DNA from: Flavobacterium sp. BFFFF1
GTDB taxonomy: Bacteria > Bacteroidota > Bacteroidia > Flavobacteriales > Flavobacteriaceae
Length of the DNA: 64,000 nt
Direction of reading: 5' to 3'
Assembly (NCBI RefSeq): GCF_002256285.1
Contig: NZ_NKJE01000007.1
Span: 62,001-126,000, forward strand
Shown here: in pieces, positions 50,558-59,614 of the stretch
How the letters are laid out: each line of letters starts with the position of its first letter
Position numbering within the stretch: the first letter of the stretch is position 1
Made by a program: the position numbers and the translations under genes
Notes under the pieces: generated by a model
Database searches by the model: none
What the model saw: the letters and a program-made list of their open reading frames with translations, nothing else
What the model was told of the DNA's origin: nothing

Positions 50558-51925
50558 CTAACTCAGTTTATCCGGATTGTACCCGAAATAAGGCACATGC
50601 TTTTCATTAAACACCACGCCGTATTCTTCGAGTTCCGTTAAGATAGGCTCATACACTTCCTTGCGAATCGGCAGTTGAACACCCGGCGTTGTAATATTTC
50701 CATTCAGGATCTGCAATGTCGCCATAGCAACCGGAAGCCCGACGGTTTTTGCCATTGCAGTGTACGTCTGATCATCGCCGATACAAACCATTTTGGAGTC
50801 GATCTGCTTTTGCTCGCCGTTCAGTTCATACCCGAATTTATGGTACATCACAATCATGTCTTTGTCATCCGGTTTTAGTGTCCAGCTATCGTTCAGGATC
50901 TTTTCCAGGATCTGAGCAGGCGTTGCGTGTTGAAGCCCCACAATCTTGTTCGGGTTAAAGATGTCCAGTTCAAGCAATTTGTCCCACATAATGTCATCCT
51001 GCTCAATGCCAAGCTGCATGCGTGTTTTGATCTCTACTGAATCCGTTGGATGATATGGCAGAAACAGGTTGATGAACTCACGGTAGCTGATCGTTTCAGA
51101 ATTATCAATCATATACGTATCATCGGTCATGCCGAGCTGCACGAACATATTCCAGGCACGCGAATAACCCACACGTCGGATGGTGCCACGATACAGTGTC
51201 AGGATATCGTCGAGTCCGTAGATGCTGCGGTATTTCAGCGAATCGCGGTTCGCATAGCCTTCGAAACGGCCGTAGCCTTCTACTTCAAGGAATTCGGTTC
51301 GACGGAATAATTTGTGGTACGGTATGTATTTGTAAGTCCCTTCCTGGATGAATTTTGCCGCACCGCCTTGTCCTGCAAGGACCACGTTTCGCGGTGCCCA
51401 GGTGAATTTATAATTCCAAAGATTGTCATCAGACTCCGGTGCTACGAGCCCGCCACAAAACGACTCGAACAAAATCATCTTTCCGCCTTTGTCGCGGATT
51501 TCATCGATTACCTTCATCGCGCTCATGTGGTCTATCCCGGGATCAAGTCCAATTTCATTCATGAAAATGAGGCCGTTTTCTTTGGCGGCAGCGTCAAGGC
51601 TTTGCATCGCATCGCTGATATAGGAGGCGGTGACCATATGTTTTTTGAACGTTACGCAGTCCTTTGCCACTTCAAAATGAAGGTGTGCGGGAAGCATGGA
51701 AATGACCACATCGGCTTTCTGTATTTCGGATTTGCGCTGCGCTTCATCGAAAATATCAAACGAGATCGCCGTAGCGTTCGGATGGTTATTTGTTTTACGC
51801 TGGGCCAGCTCAACTGACAAATCACCGATCGTCAGGTGCAGGTTTTCCGAGGCGGATTTGGCGAGCAGGTATTGTATCAGCGATGAGGCGGAGCGTCCCG
51901 CGCCTATGATCAGAATATTTCTCAT
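50558..51925 (-). CDS. Saccharopine dehydrogenase family protein
   Basis: A 455-residue NAD(P)-dependent enzyme of the saccharopine dehydrogenase/reductase type. The Rossmann motif IIGAGRSASSLIQYL lies at the N-terminus. Later blocks are NEIGLDPGIDHMSAMKVID and FCGGLVAPESDDNLWNYKFTWAPRNVVLAGQGGAAKF, characteristic of the lysine-ketoglutarate-type reductase family. It could function in lysine degradation or a related amino-acid step. The convergent lipoprotein gene shares a terminator with it. Confidence 0.88.
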   Translation of the reverse strand: MRNILIIGAGRSASSLIQYLLAKSASENLHLTIGDLSVELAQRKTNNHPNATAISFDIFDEAQRKSEIQKADVVISMLPAHLHFEVAKDCVTFKKHMVTASYISDAMQSLDAAAKENGLIFMNEIGLDPGIDHMSAMKVIDEIRDKGGKMILFESFCGGLVAPESDDNLWNYKFTWAPRNVVLAGQGGAAKFIQEGTYKYIPYHKLFRRTEFLEVEGYGRFEGYANRDSLKYRSIYGLDDILTLYRGTIRRVGYSRAWNMFVQLGMTDDTYMIDNSETISYREFINLFLPYHPTDSVEIKTRMQLGIEQDDIMWDKLLELDIFNPNKIVGLQHATPAQILEKILNDSWTLKPDDKDMIVMYHKFGYELNGEQKQIDSKMVCIGDDQTYTAMAKTVGLPVAMATLQILNGNITTPGVQLPIRKEVYEPILTELEEYGVVFNEKHVPYFGYNPDKLS

Positions 51926-52033
51926 TTGTTCAAATTATGGCGCAAATGTAGCTATTTGTTATATTTATAAAAAAGTATGCCGTGTTGTTTTTTCGTAAAC
52001 CAATGCAGCTTACTTTTATGGAAAATTTTAGTC

Positions 52034-52420
52034 ATGGATAAAAAGATAACAGCCACCGGCGCCTTACTTGGTTTTTTAGCAATTGTTTTCGGGGCGTTCG
52101 GGGCGCACGCGTTGAAGAAAGTCCTGACAGTAGATTTGCTGGCTGCATTCGAAACGGGTGTACGCTATCAGATGTATAACGCGTTGTTTCTCTTATTTCT
52201 GGGCAAATTTGATTTGGTATCAGAGCGATCGAAAAAAATCGTTTATAATTTGGTTCTTTGGGGCATTGTCCTGTTTTCAGGATCATTATATACCATTTCC
52301 CTGCTGTCGGTTGCTGACATCCAGGTTCGGCTGGTTGGAATACTCACCCCTTTTGGAGGATTACTGTTAATCATGGGTTGGTTTTGGTTATTTATTGAAA
52401 TAATCCGCAAAAAATCATAA
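52034..52420 (+). CDS. DUF423 membrane protein
   Basis: A 128-residue protein with four membrane helices (ALLGFLAIVFGAFGAHALKK; FETGVRYQMYNALFLLFLG; IVYNLVLWGIVLFSGSLYTISLL; LVGILTPFGGLLLIMGWFWLFI). FGAFGAHALKK and FETGVRYQMYNAL are the DUF423 signature. Start set at 52034, since the longer frame has no membrane logic. Function unknown. Confidence 0.88.
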   Translation: MDKKITATGALLGFLAIVFGAFGAHALKKVLTVDLLAAFETGVRYQMYNALFLLFLGKFDLVSERSKKIVYNLVLWGIVLFSGSLYTISLLSVADIQVRLVGILTPFGGLLLIMGWFWLFIEIIRKKS

Positions 52421-52433
52421 ATTTTGAATTTAC

Positions 52434-52484
52434 TACAACGTTGTAATTTTAAATTTTTTACTTTTGCTCTTTTAAAATTACAAC
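52434..52484 (+). promoter_or_regulatory. pckA promoter with palindromic operator candidate
   Basis: TACAACGTTGTA (52434-52445) is a perfect 12-bp palindrome immediately upstream of the -7 element TACTTTTG (52459-52466). A half-site TTACAAC recurs at 52478-52484, 16 bp before the pckA ATG. The palindrome covers the expected -33 region, suited to repression or activation by a dimeric regulator. Confidence 0.55.
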
Positions 52485-52499
52485 TCAACTTTAAAATTT

Positions 52500-54101
52500 A
52501 TGGCAAATAACGCTTTGGTTACGAAATCGATTTCGCTTGACAATTTAAACATACACAATGCGAACGTCCAATATCAGCTCACTCCGGATGAATTACACGA
52601 TATTACGATACAGTCCGGGCAGGGCCGTGAAGCCTCAACAGGAGCCTTAGCAGTCAATACCGGCGAGTTTACCGGAAGATCTCCTCAGGACCGCTTTATC
52701 GTTGAAGACAGCATTACGAAAGACCAGGTTTGGTGGGGGAAAGTGAACATTCCTTTTTCTTCAGAAAATTTCGATAAATTATATAACAAGGTAACCGCTT
52801 ATCTGTCCGGAAAAGAAGTTTTTGTCCGTGACAGCTACGTGTGTGCCGATGAGAACTACAGGCTAAATGTACGCGTGGTTACTGAAACGGCATGGTCAAA
52901 TTTATTCTGCTACAACATGTTCTTAAGGCCGGAAGCTTCCGAACTTGAAAACTTTACTCCAGACTGGCACGTCATCTGCGCGCCGGGCTTTATGGCAGAT
53001 CCTGCTGTAGATGGCACAAGACAACATAACTTCGCCATACTGGATTTCACAAAGAAGATTGCATTAATTGGCGGTACCGGATATACGGGAGAAATGAAGA
53101 AAGGCATTTTCTCCGCACTGAATTTTATTCTTCCTGTTGACAAAAATGCGTTGCCGATGCACTGCAGTGCCAATGTGGGCGAGAACGGCGATACGGCCAT
53201 TTTCTTTGGCCTTTCCGGTACAGGAAAAACCACACTTTCTGCCGACCCGAATCGCAAATTGATTGGAGACGATGAGCATGGTTGGACCAGTGAAAATACA
53301 GTCTTTAATTTTGAAGGCGGCTGTTATGCAAAAGTCATCAACCTTTCTGAAGAAAACGAACCGGATATTTACCATGCCATTAAGCGGGGTGCCATCCTTG
53401 AAAACGTAATCTTCAAACCAGGAACAAATGAAGTGGACTACAGTGATGTTTCGATTACGCCAAACACACGCGTAAGCTATCCTATCTATCATATCGACAA
53501 CATACAACCGGGTTCAATTGGTAAAAACCCGAAAAACATATTCTTCCTGACGGCGGACTCCTTTGGAATTCTGCCTCCGATTTCAAAACTCACACCAGGA
53601 CAGGCGGCCTATCACTTTATTTCAGGTTACACCGCAAAAGTTGCCGGTACAGAAGCAGGTGTTACGGAACCGCAGCCTAATTTTTCGGCGTGTTTTGGAG
53701 CGCCTTTTATGCCATTGCATCCCACGCGCTACGCAGAAATGCTGAGTAAAAAAATGCAGGATGCCGGGGTTAAAGTATGGTTAATTAATACAGGCTGGAC
53801 TGGTGGTCCCTATGGCGTTGGCCACAGGATGAAACTAAAGTACACCCGCGAAATGATCACCGCAGCGTTAAATGGCGAATTGGATCACGTTGACTATAAA
53901 AATCATGACGTTTTTGGCCTTGCCATTCCACAGTCCTGCCCTAACGTTCCGTCGGAAATCCTAAACCCTGGGAATACATGGGATAATCAGGATTTATATG
54001 ATACAAAAGCCTTAGAGCTTGCAGCAAAATTCAAAGACAACTTTAAAAAGTTTGAAGAGTTTGCCAACGCTGAGATTTTAGCGGGAGGCCCATTGGTATA
54101 A
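52500..54101 (+). CDS. pckA: ATP-dependent phosphoenolpyruvate carboxykinase
   Basis: A 533-residue enzyme converting oxaloacetate and ATP to phosphoenolpyruvate, ADP and CO2 in gluconeogenesis. The kinase P-loop is GLSGTGKTTLSADPNR (residues ~239-254), followed by GDDEHGW with metal-ligand Asp. GEFTGRSPQDRF and the PRI-type MPLHPTRYAEML are also intact. Its length and motifs fit the ATP-type rather than the GTP-type. Likely regulated by carbon source through the operator candidate upstream. Confidence 0.97.
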   Translation: MANNALVTKSISLDNLNIHNANVQYQLTPDELHDITIQSGQGREASTGALAVNTGEFTGRSPQDRFIVEDSITKDQVWWGKVNIPFSSENFDKLYNKVTAYLSGKEVFVRDSYVCADENYRLNVRVVTETAWSNLFCYNMFLRPEASELENFTPDWHVICAPGFMADPAVDGTRQHNFAILDFTKKIALIGGTGYTGEMKKGIFSALNFILPVDKNALPMHCSANVGENGDTAIFFGLSGTGKTTLSADPNRKLIGDDEHGWTSENTVFNFEGGCYAKVINLSEENEPDIYHAIKRGAILENVIFKPGTNEVDYSDVSITPNTRVSYPIYHIDNIQPGSIGKNPKNIFFLTADSFGILPPISKLTPGQAAYHFISGYTAKVAGTEAGVTEPQPNFSACFGAPFMPLHPTRYAEMLSKKMQDAGVKVWLINTGWTGGPYGVGHRMKLKYTREMITAALNGELDHVDYKNHDVFGLAIPQSCPNVPSEILNPGNTWDNQDLYDTKALELAAKFKDNFKKFEEFANAEILAGGPLV

Positions 54102-54120
54102 ACAGAAAATTGTAATTCAG

Positions 54121-54150
54121 AAAACCGGTTCGTCAGATCCGGTTTTTTTT
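54121..54150 (+). terminator. Terminator after pckA
   Basis: AAAACCGG (54121-54128) pairs with CCGGTTTT (54139-54146), followed by T residues, 20 bp after the stop codon. The rest of the gap to 54431 holds only a TATCCGGA direct repeat and the hemD terminator; no gene is seen. Confidence 0.88.
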
Positions 54151-54383
54151 ATGTCCCGGATTTTATATCAAGACCTAATTTAGTTCCCTATCCGGAATTA
54201 AAACATCTAACAAAATATCCGGATTTAACGTAATAGAAAACCTTGCGGTTTCACTAGGGAAAACATTATCCCCTTCCCTGAAGGTAAAATACAAATTTTC
54301 CCGAATATATTTTACGGGAAAATCATACTTTTTCTTAATTTTTGGTCAATATGCAATCATGCAGTTTACAAAGTGATTTCCAT

Positions 54384-54408
54384 AAAAAAAGCCACACAAT
54401 GTATGGCT
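54384..54408 (-). terminator. Terminator of hemD
   Basis: On the minus strand AGCC-ATACATTGTGT-GGCT is followed by seven T residues, 24 bp downstream of the hemD stop codon. Confidence 0.75.
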
Positions 54409-54431
54409 CTCCTGTAAGTATTTGTTTCTTC

Positions 54432-55181
54432 CTATTTTTCTTTATTTGCTTTCGCGATATATTTTTCAAGTGCCATAGTCATTGAAGGAGCTTCCGGAGA
54501 AGGCGCCATAATGTCTACACGAAGTCCGTGCTCCAACGCTTCTTTCTGCGTAGTGCTTCCAAACACTGCAATCCTCGTATTGTTTTGCTCAAAATCGGGG
54601 AAGTTCTTGAAAAGAGATTTAATTCCGGTTGGACTGAAAAAAGCCAGCACATCGTAGTAAACATCTGCAAGGTCAGAAAGGTCACTCATTACAGTCTTAT
54701 AAAAAGTAGCCTGTGTCCAATCCACTTTGAGGTTGTTCAGAACCTGAGGCGCATCGGCATTTAATTGGTCTGAAGCAGGTAGCAGGAACTTTTCATCTTT
54801 GTATTTCTTGATCAGCGGAGACATGTCGACAAAATCTTTTTGCCCCACATATATCTTGCGTTTCCGGTATACCACATATTTCTGTAAATAAAAGGCAATG
54901 GCTTCCGATTGGCAGAAATATTTAAGTCCTTCCGGGATTTTGTAACGCATTTCTTCAGCAACCCGAAAAAAATGGTCGATTGAATTCTTGCTGGTAAGAA
55001 TGATTGCCGTGTAATTGTTGAGATCAATTTTCTGAAGCCTGACGTCTTTAGCGTTAACGCCTTCGACATGGATAAAAGGTCTGAAATCAATTTTTACTTT
55101 GTGCTTCTGTTGGAGCTCGTAGTAAGGGGAGTTTTCTACTTTAGGCTCTGGCTGGGAGACCAAAATTGTTTTCACTTTCAT
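54432..55181 (-). CDS. hemD: Uroporphyrinogen-III synthase
   Basis: A 249-residue enzyme closing hydroxymethylbilane to uroporphyrinogen III in haem synthesis. The family is poorly conserved; supporting blocks are KVKTILVSQPEPK at the N-terminus, AIILTSKNSIDHFF (residues ~59-72) and VLAFFSPTGIKSLFKNFPDF (~180-199) with AVFGSTTQKEALEHGL. The DUF4271 gene lies 17 bp upstream on the same strand, an order I recall in other flavobacteria. Confidence 0.88.
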   Translation of the reverse strand: MKVKTILVSQPEPKVENSPYYELQQKHKVKIDFRPFIHVEGVNAKDVRLQKIDLNNYTAIILTSKNSIDHFFRVAEEMRYKIPEGLKYFCQSEAIAFYLQKYVVYRKRKIYVGQKDFVDMSPLIKKYKDEKFLLPASDQLNADAPQVLNNLKVDWTQATFYKTVMSDLSDLADVYYDVLAFFSPTGIKSLFKNFPDFEQNNTRIAVFGSTTQKEALEHGLRVDIMAPSPEAPSMTMALEKYIAKANKEK

Positions 55182-55198
55182 ATAATAATAACTTTCAT

Positions 55199-55876
55199 TT
55201 AGGCTTTTTTCGTAAACCAGTAATACATAAAATAGTAGGGCGCTATTTCAAGTGCGCAAAGATACAAAATAAAGTAAAACAACTTACTTATTATTAAATT
55301 TTGATAAATCTTCAAAGAATTAAGATATGTCAGCACATTTATTATCAAAATAATGGAAATAATGGAATAAATTGCGGCAGCCGAAACGTTGTTATTGTAA
55401 AACAAGAAAATATTAACCGGAAGTAACAGCAGGCCGAGGTAGGTTCGGTAACTGACCTTCTGCAAATTAAACTGCTCTATGAATTCTTCTATATTGAAAG
55501 AAACCGAAATAATTTTCTCGACCAGAAATTTTGACAGGATAAAAACACCCGTCAGCGTGAGCAATCTAAGATACAAAACCCAATCCGTTTTCGAAATCTG
55601 GCCATTACTGAAATAGCTTAGGAGAAACTGTATGAAAAACGCAATCGAAATGACCTGAACAATGAAAAGCAAAATCGTAAACCAACTCATCAGGTTGGAG
55701 CTGTCTTTGTAGATTTTAATATATTTGTCCGAGAAAATTAATCTGGAAAACTCCGCGAAACGGCCCTCAAAAACGGTTTTCGCCAAAGCCAAGAGCGCGA
55801 AACACACTACGAAAAGGACCGTCGCCCAATCCTTGTTCTCCAATACGCGCTCCTGAAATGAAATTGCCATCACCAT
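55199..55876 (-). CDS. DUF4271 membrane protein
   Basis: A 225-residue protein with about six membrane segments (WATVLFVVCFALLALAKTV; WFTILLFIVQVISIAFFIQFLL; LLTLTGVFILSKFLV; YLGLLLLPVNIFLFY; IYSIISIILIINVL; LFYFILYLCALEIAPYYFMYYW). The EIAPY end is a DUF4271 feature. It precedes hemD on the same strand and is divergent from the mannosyltransferase gene. Function unknown. Confidence 0.82.
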   Translation of the reverse strand: MVMAISFQERVLENKDWATVLFVVCFALLALAKTVFEGRFAEFSRLIFSDKYIKIYKDSSNLMSWFTILLFIVQVISIAFFIQFLLSYFSNGQISKTDWVLYLRLLTLTGVFILSKFLVEKIISVSFNIEEFIEQFNLQKVSYRTYLGLLLLPVNIFLFYNNNVSAAAIYSIISIILIINVLTYLNSLKIYQNLIISKLFYFILYLCALEIAPYYFMYYWFTKKA

Positions 55877-55948
55877 GCCGCAAAATTACTAATTTTTTGG
55901 TTGCTTATTTATTATGCTTTAATTAAGATTCAGCATCGATAAAAAGAT

Positions 55949-55956
55949 TATTTTTG
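55949..55956 (+). promoter_or_regulatory. -7 promoter element of the mannosyltransferase operon
   Basis: TATTTTTG followed by CCG fits TAnnTTTG, 20 bp before the ATG at 55976. Confidence 0.5.
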
Positions 55957-55975
55957 CCGTGAAATTTACTACAGC

Positions 55976-56701
55976 ATGACCGACAGTATAGTGATCATTC
56001 CCACTTACAATGAGATTGAAAACATCGAAAGTATCATCAGGGCAGTGCTTTCACAGCATAAGCATTTTAACCTGCTGATTATCGACGACAATTCCCCTGA
56101 CAATACTGCCGGAAAAGTTACCGAATTGCAACAGGAATTTCCGGGAAGGATTTTTCTGGAGAGACGTGATAAGAAGTCCGGACTGGGTACGGCATATGTT
56201 CATGGATTCAAATGGGCACTGGCAAAGGGTTATGAATACGTTTTCGAAATGGACGCCGATTTTTCGCACAATCCAAAAGACCTCGAAAAACTCTACAACT
56301 GCTGTCATTTTGAAAGTGCGGATGTAGCCATCGGATCGAGATATGTGACGGGGGTAAATGTGGTAAATTGGCCGTTAAGCCGTGTGTTGCTTTCCTATTT
56401 TGCCTCGGTGTATGTAAGAACAATCACCGGAATGAAGATTCATGATGCTACGGCAGGTTTTATGTGCTACCGAAGCGAAGTACTCAAAAGCATCAATCTT
56501 GATAAGATAAAATTTATTGGATATGCATTCCAGATCGAAATGAAATACCGGGCGTACGCAAAAAACTTTGTGATCAATGAAGTACCGATAATTTTTACAG
56601 ACCGTACAAAAGGACAGTCCAAAATGAGCAATTCCATCATCAAAGAAGCCGTTTTTGGTGTAATTTCCTTAAGAATCAGAAAATTTTTCAATAGGCTATA
56701 G
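55976..56701 (+). CDS. Polyprenol monophosphomannose synthase
   Basis: A 241-residue GT2 glycosyltransferase making polyprenol-phosphate mannose from GDP-mannose, a donor for extracytoplasmic mannosylation. The nucleotide-sugar site reads IIPTYNEIENIESI (residues ~6-19), LIIDDNSPDNTAGKV and FEMDADFSHNPKDL (DAD motif, ~90). IKFIGYAFQIEMKYRAY and the catalytic-loop-like FTDRTKGQSKM follow. There is no C-terminal membrane domain, so it resembles single-domain Dpm1. It heads a run with dihydroorotase and DUF4296. Confidence 0.92.
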   Translation: MTDSIVIIPTYNEIENIESIIRAVLSQHKHFNLLIIDDNSPDNTAGKVTELQQEFPGRIFLERRDKKSGLGTAYVHGFKWALAKGYEYVFEMDADFSHNPKDLEKLYNCCHFESADVAIGSRYVTGVNVVNWPLSRVLLSYFASVYVRTITGMKIHDATAGFMCYRSEVLKSINLDKIKFIGYAFQIEMKYRAYAKNFVINEVPIIFTDRTKGQSKMSNSIIKEAVFGVISLRIRKFFNRL

Positions 56702-56728
56702 GCCAATAAGACAAGTAAGCGCAAGAAC

Positions 56729-58072
56729 ATGAAAAGGACTTTAATACGAAATGCCAAAATTGTCAACGAAGGGACCATTTTTGAAGGTGACCTGCTGATT
56801 GAAGGCGAATACATCGTCGAAATCGCGGAAAGCATCAGCTTCAAATCGTCCGCTACAAAAATAATCGATGCGGGAGGAAATTACCTTATTCCCGGCGCCA
56901 TTGACGATCAGGTACATTTTAGGGAACCCGGGCTTACCCACAAAGGAGATATCGCCTCTGAATCCCGTGCAGCTGTCGCAGGAGGCATTACGTCATTCAT
57001 CGAACAGCCGAACACCATTCCGAACGCAGTGACACAGGAGTTGCTGGAACAGAAGTACCAGCTCGCTGCCGGTCGTTCCTATGCCAATTATTCTTTCATG
57101 CTTGGCGGGACAAATGATAATATTGCAGAAATCCTCAAGACAAATCCACGAAATGTTGCGGGAATAAAATTATTCCTGGGCTCCTCAACAGGAAATATGC
57201 TCGTCGATGATGACGAAGCTTTGGAGAAAATTTTCTCGAGCACGCCAATGCTGATTGCAGTGCATTGTGAAGACGAAACCACCATCAAAAATAACCTTGA
57301 AAAATACAACGCGGAATATGGTGAAGATATTCCGGTCACGGCGCATCATTTAATCCGAAGTACGGAAGCGTGCTATCTGTCTTCGTCGAAAGCAGTGGCA
57401 CTGGCCAAAAAAACCGGCGCCAGGCTTCACGTTTTTCATTTGTCAACAGCGAAAGAACTGGATCTTTTCACCAACAAAATCCCCTTGGAGGAAAAAAAGA
57501 TCACCGCGGAAGTATGCATTCACCACCTTTGGTTTACCAATGAGGATTATGCTGCCAAAGGCAACTTCATCAAGTGGAACCCAGCCATAAAAACCGCAGA
57601 AGACCGCCAGGCGCTTTGGGAAGCATTGCTGGACGACCGCATTGATGTGATTGCTACCGATCATGCGCCCCATACCCTTGACGAGAAAAAACTGCCTTAT
57701 CTACAAGCACCGTCCGGAGGCCCATTGGTACAACACGCGCTTGTTGCGATGTTTGAAGCACACCATCAGGGAAAAATTTCAGTCGAGAAAATAGTCGAGA
57801 AAATGGCACACAATCCCGCAAAATTATTTGCAATTGAAAACCGTGGCTTCATCCGGGAAGGCTATCATGCCGATCTGGTAATCGTTGACGCAGGGATGCC
57901 CTGGAGCGTTAAAAAAGAAAATATACTGTATAAATGCGGCTGGTCCCCTTTTGAAAATTATACATTCAAGTCGAGAATTACACATACCTTTGTCAATGGC
58001 GAACTGGTTTACAACAATTTTAAGGTGAAGGATGTCCAGTGCGGCCAACGCCTTCTGTTTAACCGACAATGA
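56729..58072 (+). CDS. pyrC: Dihydroorotase
   Basis: A 447-residue class I-type dihydroorotase of pyrimidine synthesis. The expected metal-site region reads DDQVHFREPGLTHKGD (residues ~60-75), in which the first His of the canonical HxH is Gln. Later ligands are present in VHCEDETTI, HVFHLSTAKE and ATDHAPHTLDEK. The substitution may be a lineage feature. It is 27 bp after the mannosyltransferase and 6 bp before the DUF4296 gene. Confidence 0.93.
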   Translation: MKRTLIRNAKIVNEGTIFEGDLLIEGEYIVEIAESISFKSSATKIIDAGGNYLIPGAIDDQVHFREPGLTHKGDIASESRAAVAGGITSFIEQPNTIPNAVTQELLEQKYQLAAGRSYANYSFMLGGTNDNIAEILKTNPRNVAGIKLFLGSSTGNMLVDDDEALEKIFSSTPMLIAVHCEDETTIKNNLEKYNAEYGEDIPVTAHHLIRSTEACYLSSSKAVALAKKTGARLHVFHLSTAKELDLFTNKIPLEEKKITAEVCIHHLWFTNEDYAAKGNFIKWNPAIKTAEDRQALWEALLDDRIDVIATDHAPHTLDEKKLPYLQAPSGGPLVQHALVAMFEAHHQGKISVEKIVEKMAHNPAKLFAIENRGFIREGYHADLVIVDAGMPWSVKKENILYKCGWSPFENYTFKSRITHTFVNGELVYNNFKVKDVQCGQRLLFNRQ

Positions 58073-58078
58073 TGTTAC

Positions 58079-58528
58079 ATGAAAAAATTAGCATTCTTTT
58101 TTATTGCCGCGTTCTTATGGACAGGCTGTAATGACAATCCGGTAGAAAAGCCAAAAAATCTGATTCCGGAGGACCAGATGGTGGATATCATCTATGATCT
58201 GTCATTATTGGAAGCCATCCGGTTGTCCGACCCAGGCGCTATAAGAGAAAAAAAGATTAACCCTTCGACCTATGTTTACGAAAAGTACAAGGTAGATAGC
58301 TTACAGTTTGCCAAAAGTGACCATTACTACGCAGGCGATATCAACAAATATGCCAAATTGTATGAAAAGGTCGAAAAACGCCTCGAAAAGAGAAAAGAAA
58401 CAGAGGATGAAGCTGCAAAACAATTTCAAAAAGCTCCGTTAATAAAGGAAGAATTGAAGAAAGAATCGGTGATAACCAAAAAAACGAAACGCAATAAAAA
58501 GAACGCTTCCTCTTTTAACGCAAATTAA
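58079..58528 (+). CDS. DUF4296 lipoprotein
   Basis: A 149-residue lipoprotein with lipidated Cys17 (FLWTGC) and a helical, highly charged mature part. IPEDQMVDIIYDLSLLEAIRL (residues ~29-49) is the DUF4296 core. The C-terminus is Lys/Glu-rich and low in complexity (KKTKRNKKN). It follows pyrC by 6 bp, a common flavobacterial order, and its end overlaps the convergent epimerase gene by 14 bp. Function unknown. Confidence 0.85.
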   Translation: MKKLAFFFIAAFLWTGCNDNPVEKPKNLIPEDQMVDIIYDLSLLEAIRLSDPGAIREKKINPSTYVYEKYKVDSLQFAKSDHYYAGDINKYAKLYEKVEKRLEKRKETEDEAAKQFQKAPLIKEELKKESVITKKTKRNKKNASSFNAN

Positions 58529-59528
58529 AGTAAAGCGCCGTTTTTTTTATCACCTGCACCATCGGTTCGAAGCTGAAGTTTGATGATTCCACAATCTTTT
58601 TGTTGTCATACAACTCCTTTGCATGCAAAGATCGCGCTGTGGCTTTGGACAGCCGTCTCCTCCGGCGGGACAATAACGATAAAAACCAGTCCAATCGCCA
58701 TGCCACTTCCGTAAGCCATTTTTTTGCATAAACATGCGGCGGCTTACACTGCAGTGCTTCGGAAATCATAAGACTTAGCTGGTCAAAACTTACATTTTCC
58801 GCGATCAACGTAAATCTTTCTCCTTTGATATCGTGCTCCATGAGCCAATGCATGACCGAAGCAACATCCCAAACACCGATAAATCCTGTGGTTCCTTTGG
58901 TGTAATATTTTAAGCCGCTGCTGAGTTCCGAAAAAATCTTCCCGCTACCTTGTTGCCAATCGCTCCGTGCCGCATATGGACCAATGATCACCCCAGGGTT
59001 AACAATGACCACTTCCAGGCCTTCCTGTTGCCCACGCCACACCTCCATTTCGGCGCCATATTTAGAAATAGCATAATCGCTGTGGTACCGCTCTGCATTC
59101 CATTCTGTGGTCTCAGACACAATGTGTTCATTTTCATTCAGGTCGCCCAAAGCCGCAATGGAACTGACATAACAAATCTTTCTGACATTATTCGATAAAG
59201 AGAAATTCACGATGTTCGCCGTGCCTTCAATATTGACTTTCCGAAGTGCTTCTTCATCAGCCGGGTCAAACGAAATCATCGCGGCACAATGGTACACCAG
59301 GGTGATCCCCGAAAAGGCATCGTGCAGCGAAGGAACCTCCGTAATATCTGCATTACACCATTCGATCGCATCAAAAAACGCCTCCTTTTGATACATCGAA
59401 AATAGGTTGCGGACTTTTTCTATTCCCGCATCGTCACGGTATAAAGCACGCACTTTGCGCCCTTCCTGTGCAAGGCGCAGTAAAAGATGTGAACCCACAA
59501 GGCCCGTAGCTCCGGTGACTAAAACCAT
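58515..59528 (-). CDS. NAD-dependent epimerase/dehydratase family protein
   Basis: A 337-residue extended SDR. The cofactor motif VLVTGATGLVGSHLLLRL is at the N-terminus, the Ser and YxxxK in VSSIAALG and YAISKYGAEMEVWR (Tyr at ~150). GVIIGPYAARSDW and FIGVWDVASVMHWLMEH resemble dihydroflavonol reductase-like members. The substrate is unknown. It overlaps the 3' end of the DUF4296 gene. Confidence 0.88.
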   Translation of the reverse strand: MVLVTGATGLVGSHLLLRLAQEGRKVRALYRDDAGIEKVRNLFSMYQKEAFFDAIEWCNADITEVPSLHDAFSGITLVYHCAAMISFDPADEEALRKVNIEGTANIVNFSLSNNVRKICYVSSIAALGDLNENEHIVSETTEWNAERYHSDYAISKYGAEMEVWRGQQEGLEVVIVNPGVIIGPYAARSDWQQGSGKIFSELSSGLKYYTKGTTGFIGVWDVASVMHWLMEHDIKGERFTLIAENVSFDQLSLMISEALQCKPPHVYAKKWLTEVAWRLDWFLSLLSRRRRRLSKATARSLHAKELYDNKKIVESSNFSFEPMVQVIKKTALYFNLR

Positions 59529-59588
59529 AGCACAAAGGTAATCATTTGTTATTGGCGGAATCCGCTAACAAAATCAAGTTTAAAATTT

Positions 59589-59596
59589 TATCTTTG
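59589..59596 (+). promoter_or_regulatory. -7 promoter element of tyrS
   Basis: TATCTTTG followed by CGC fits TAnnTTTG, 18 bp before the chosen start at 59615. It excludes the longer start at 59546. Confidence 0.6.
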
Positions 59597-59614
59597 CGCA
59601 AATTTATAGCAAAA

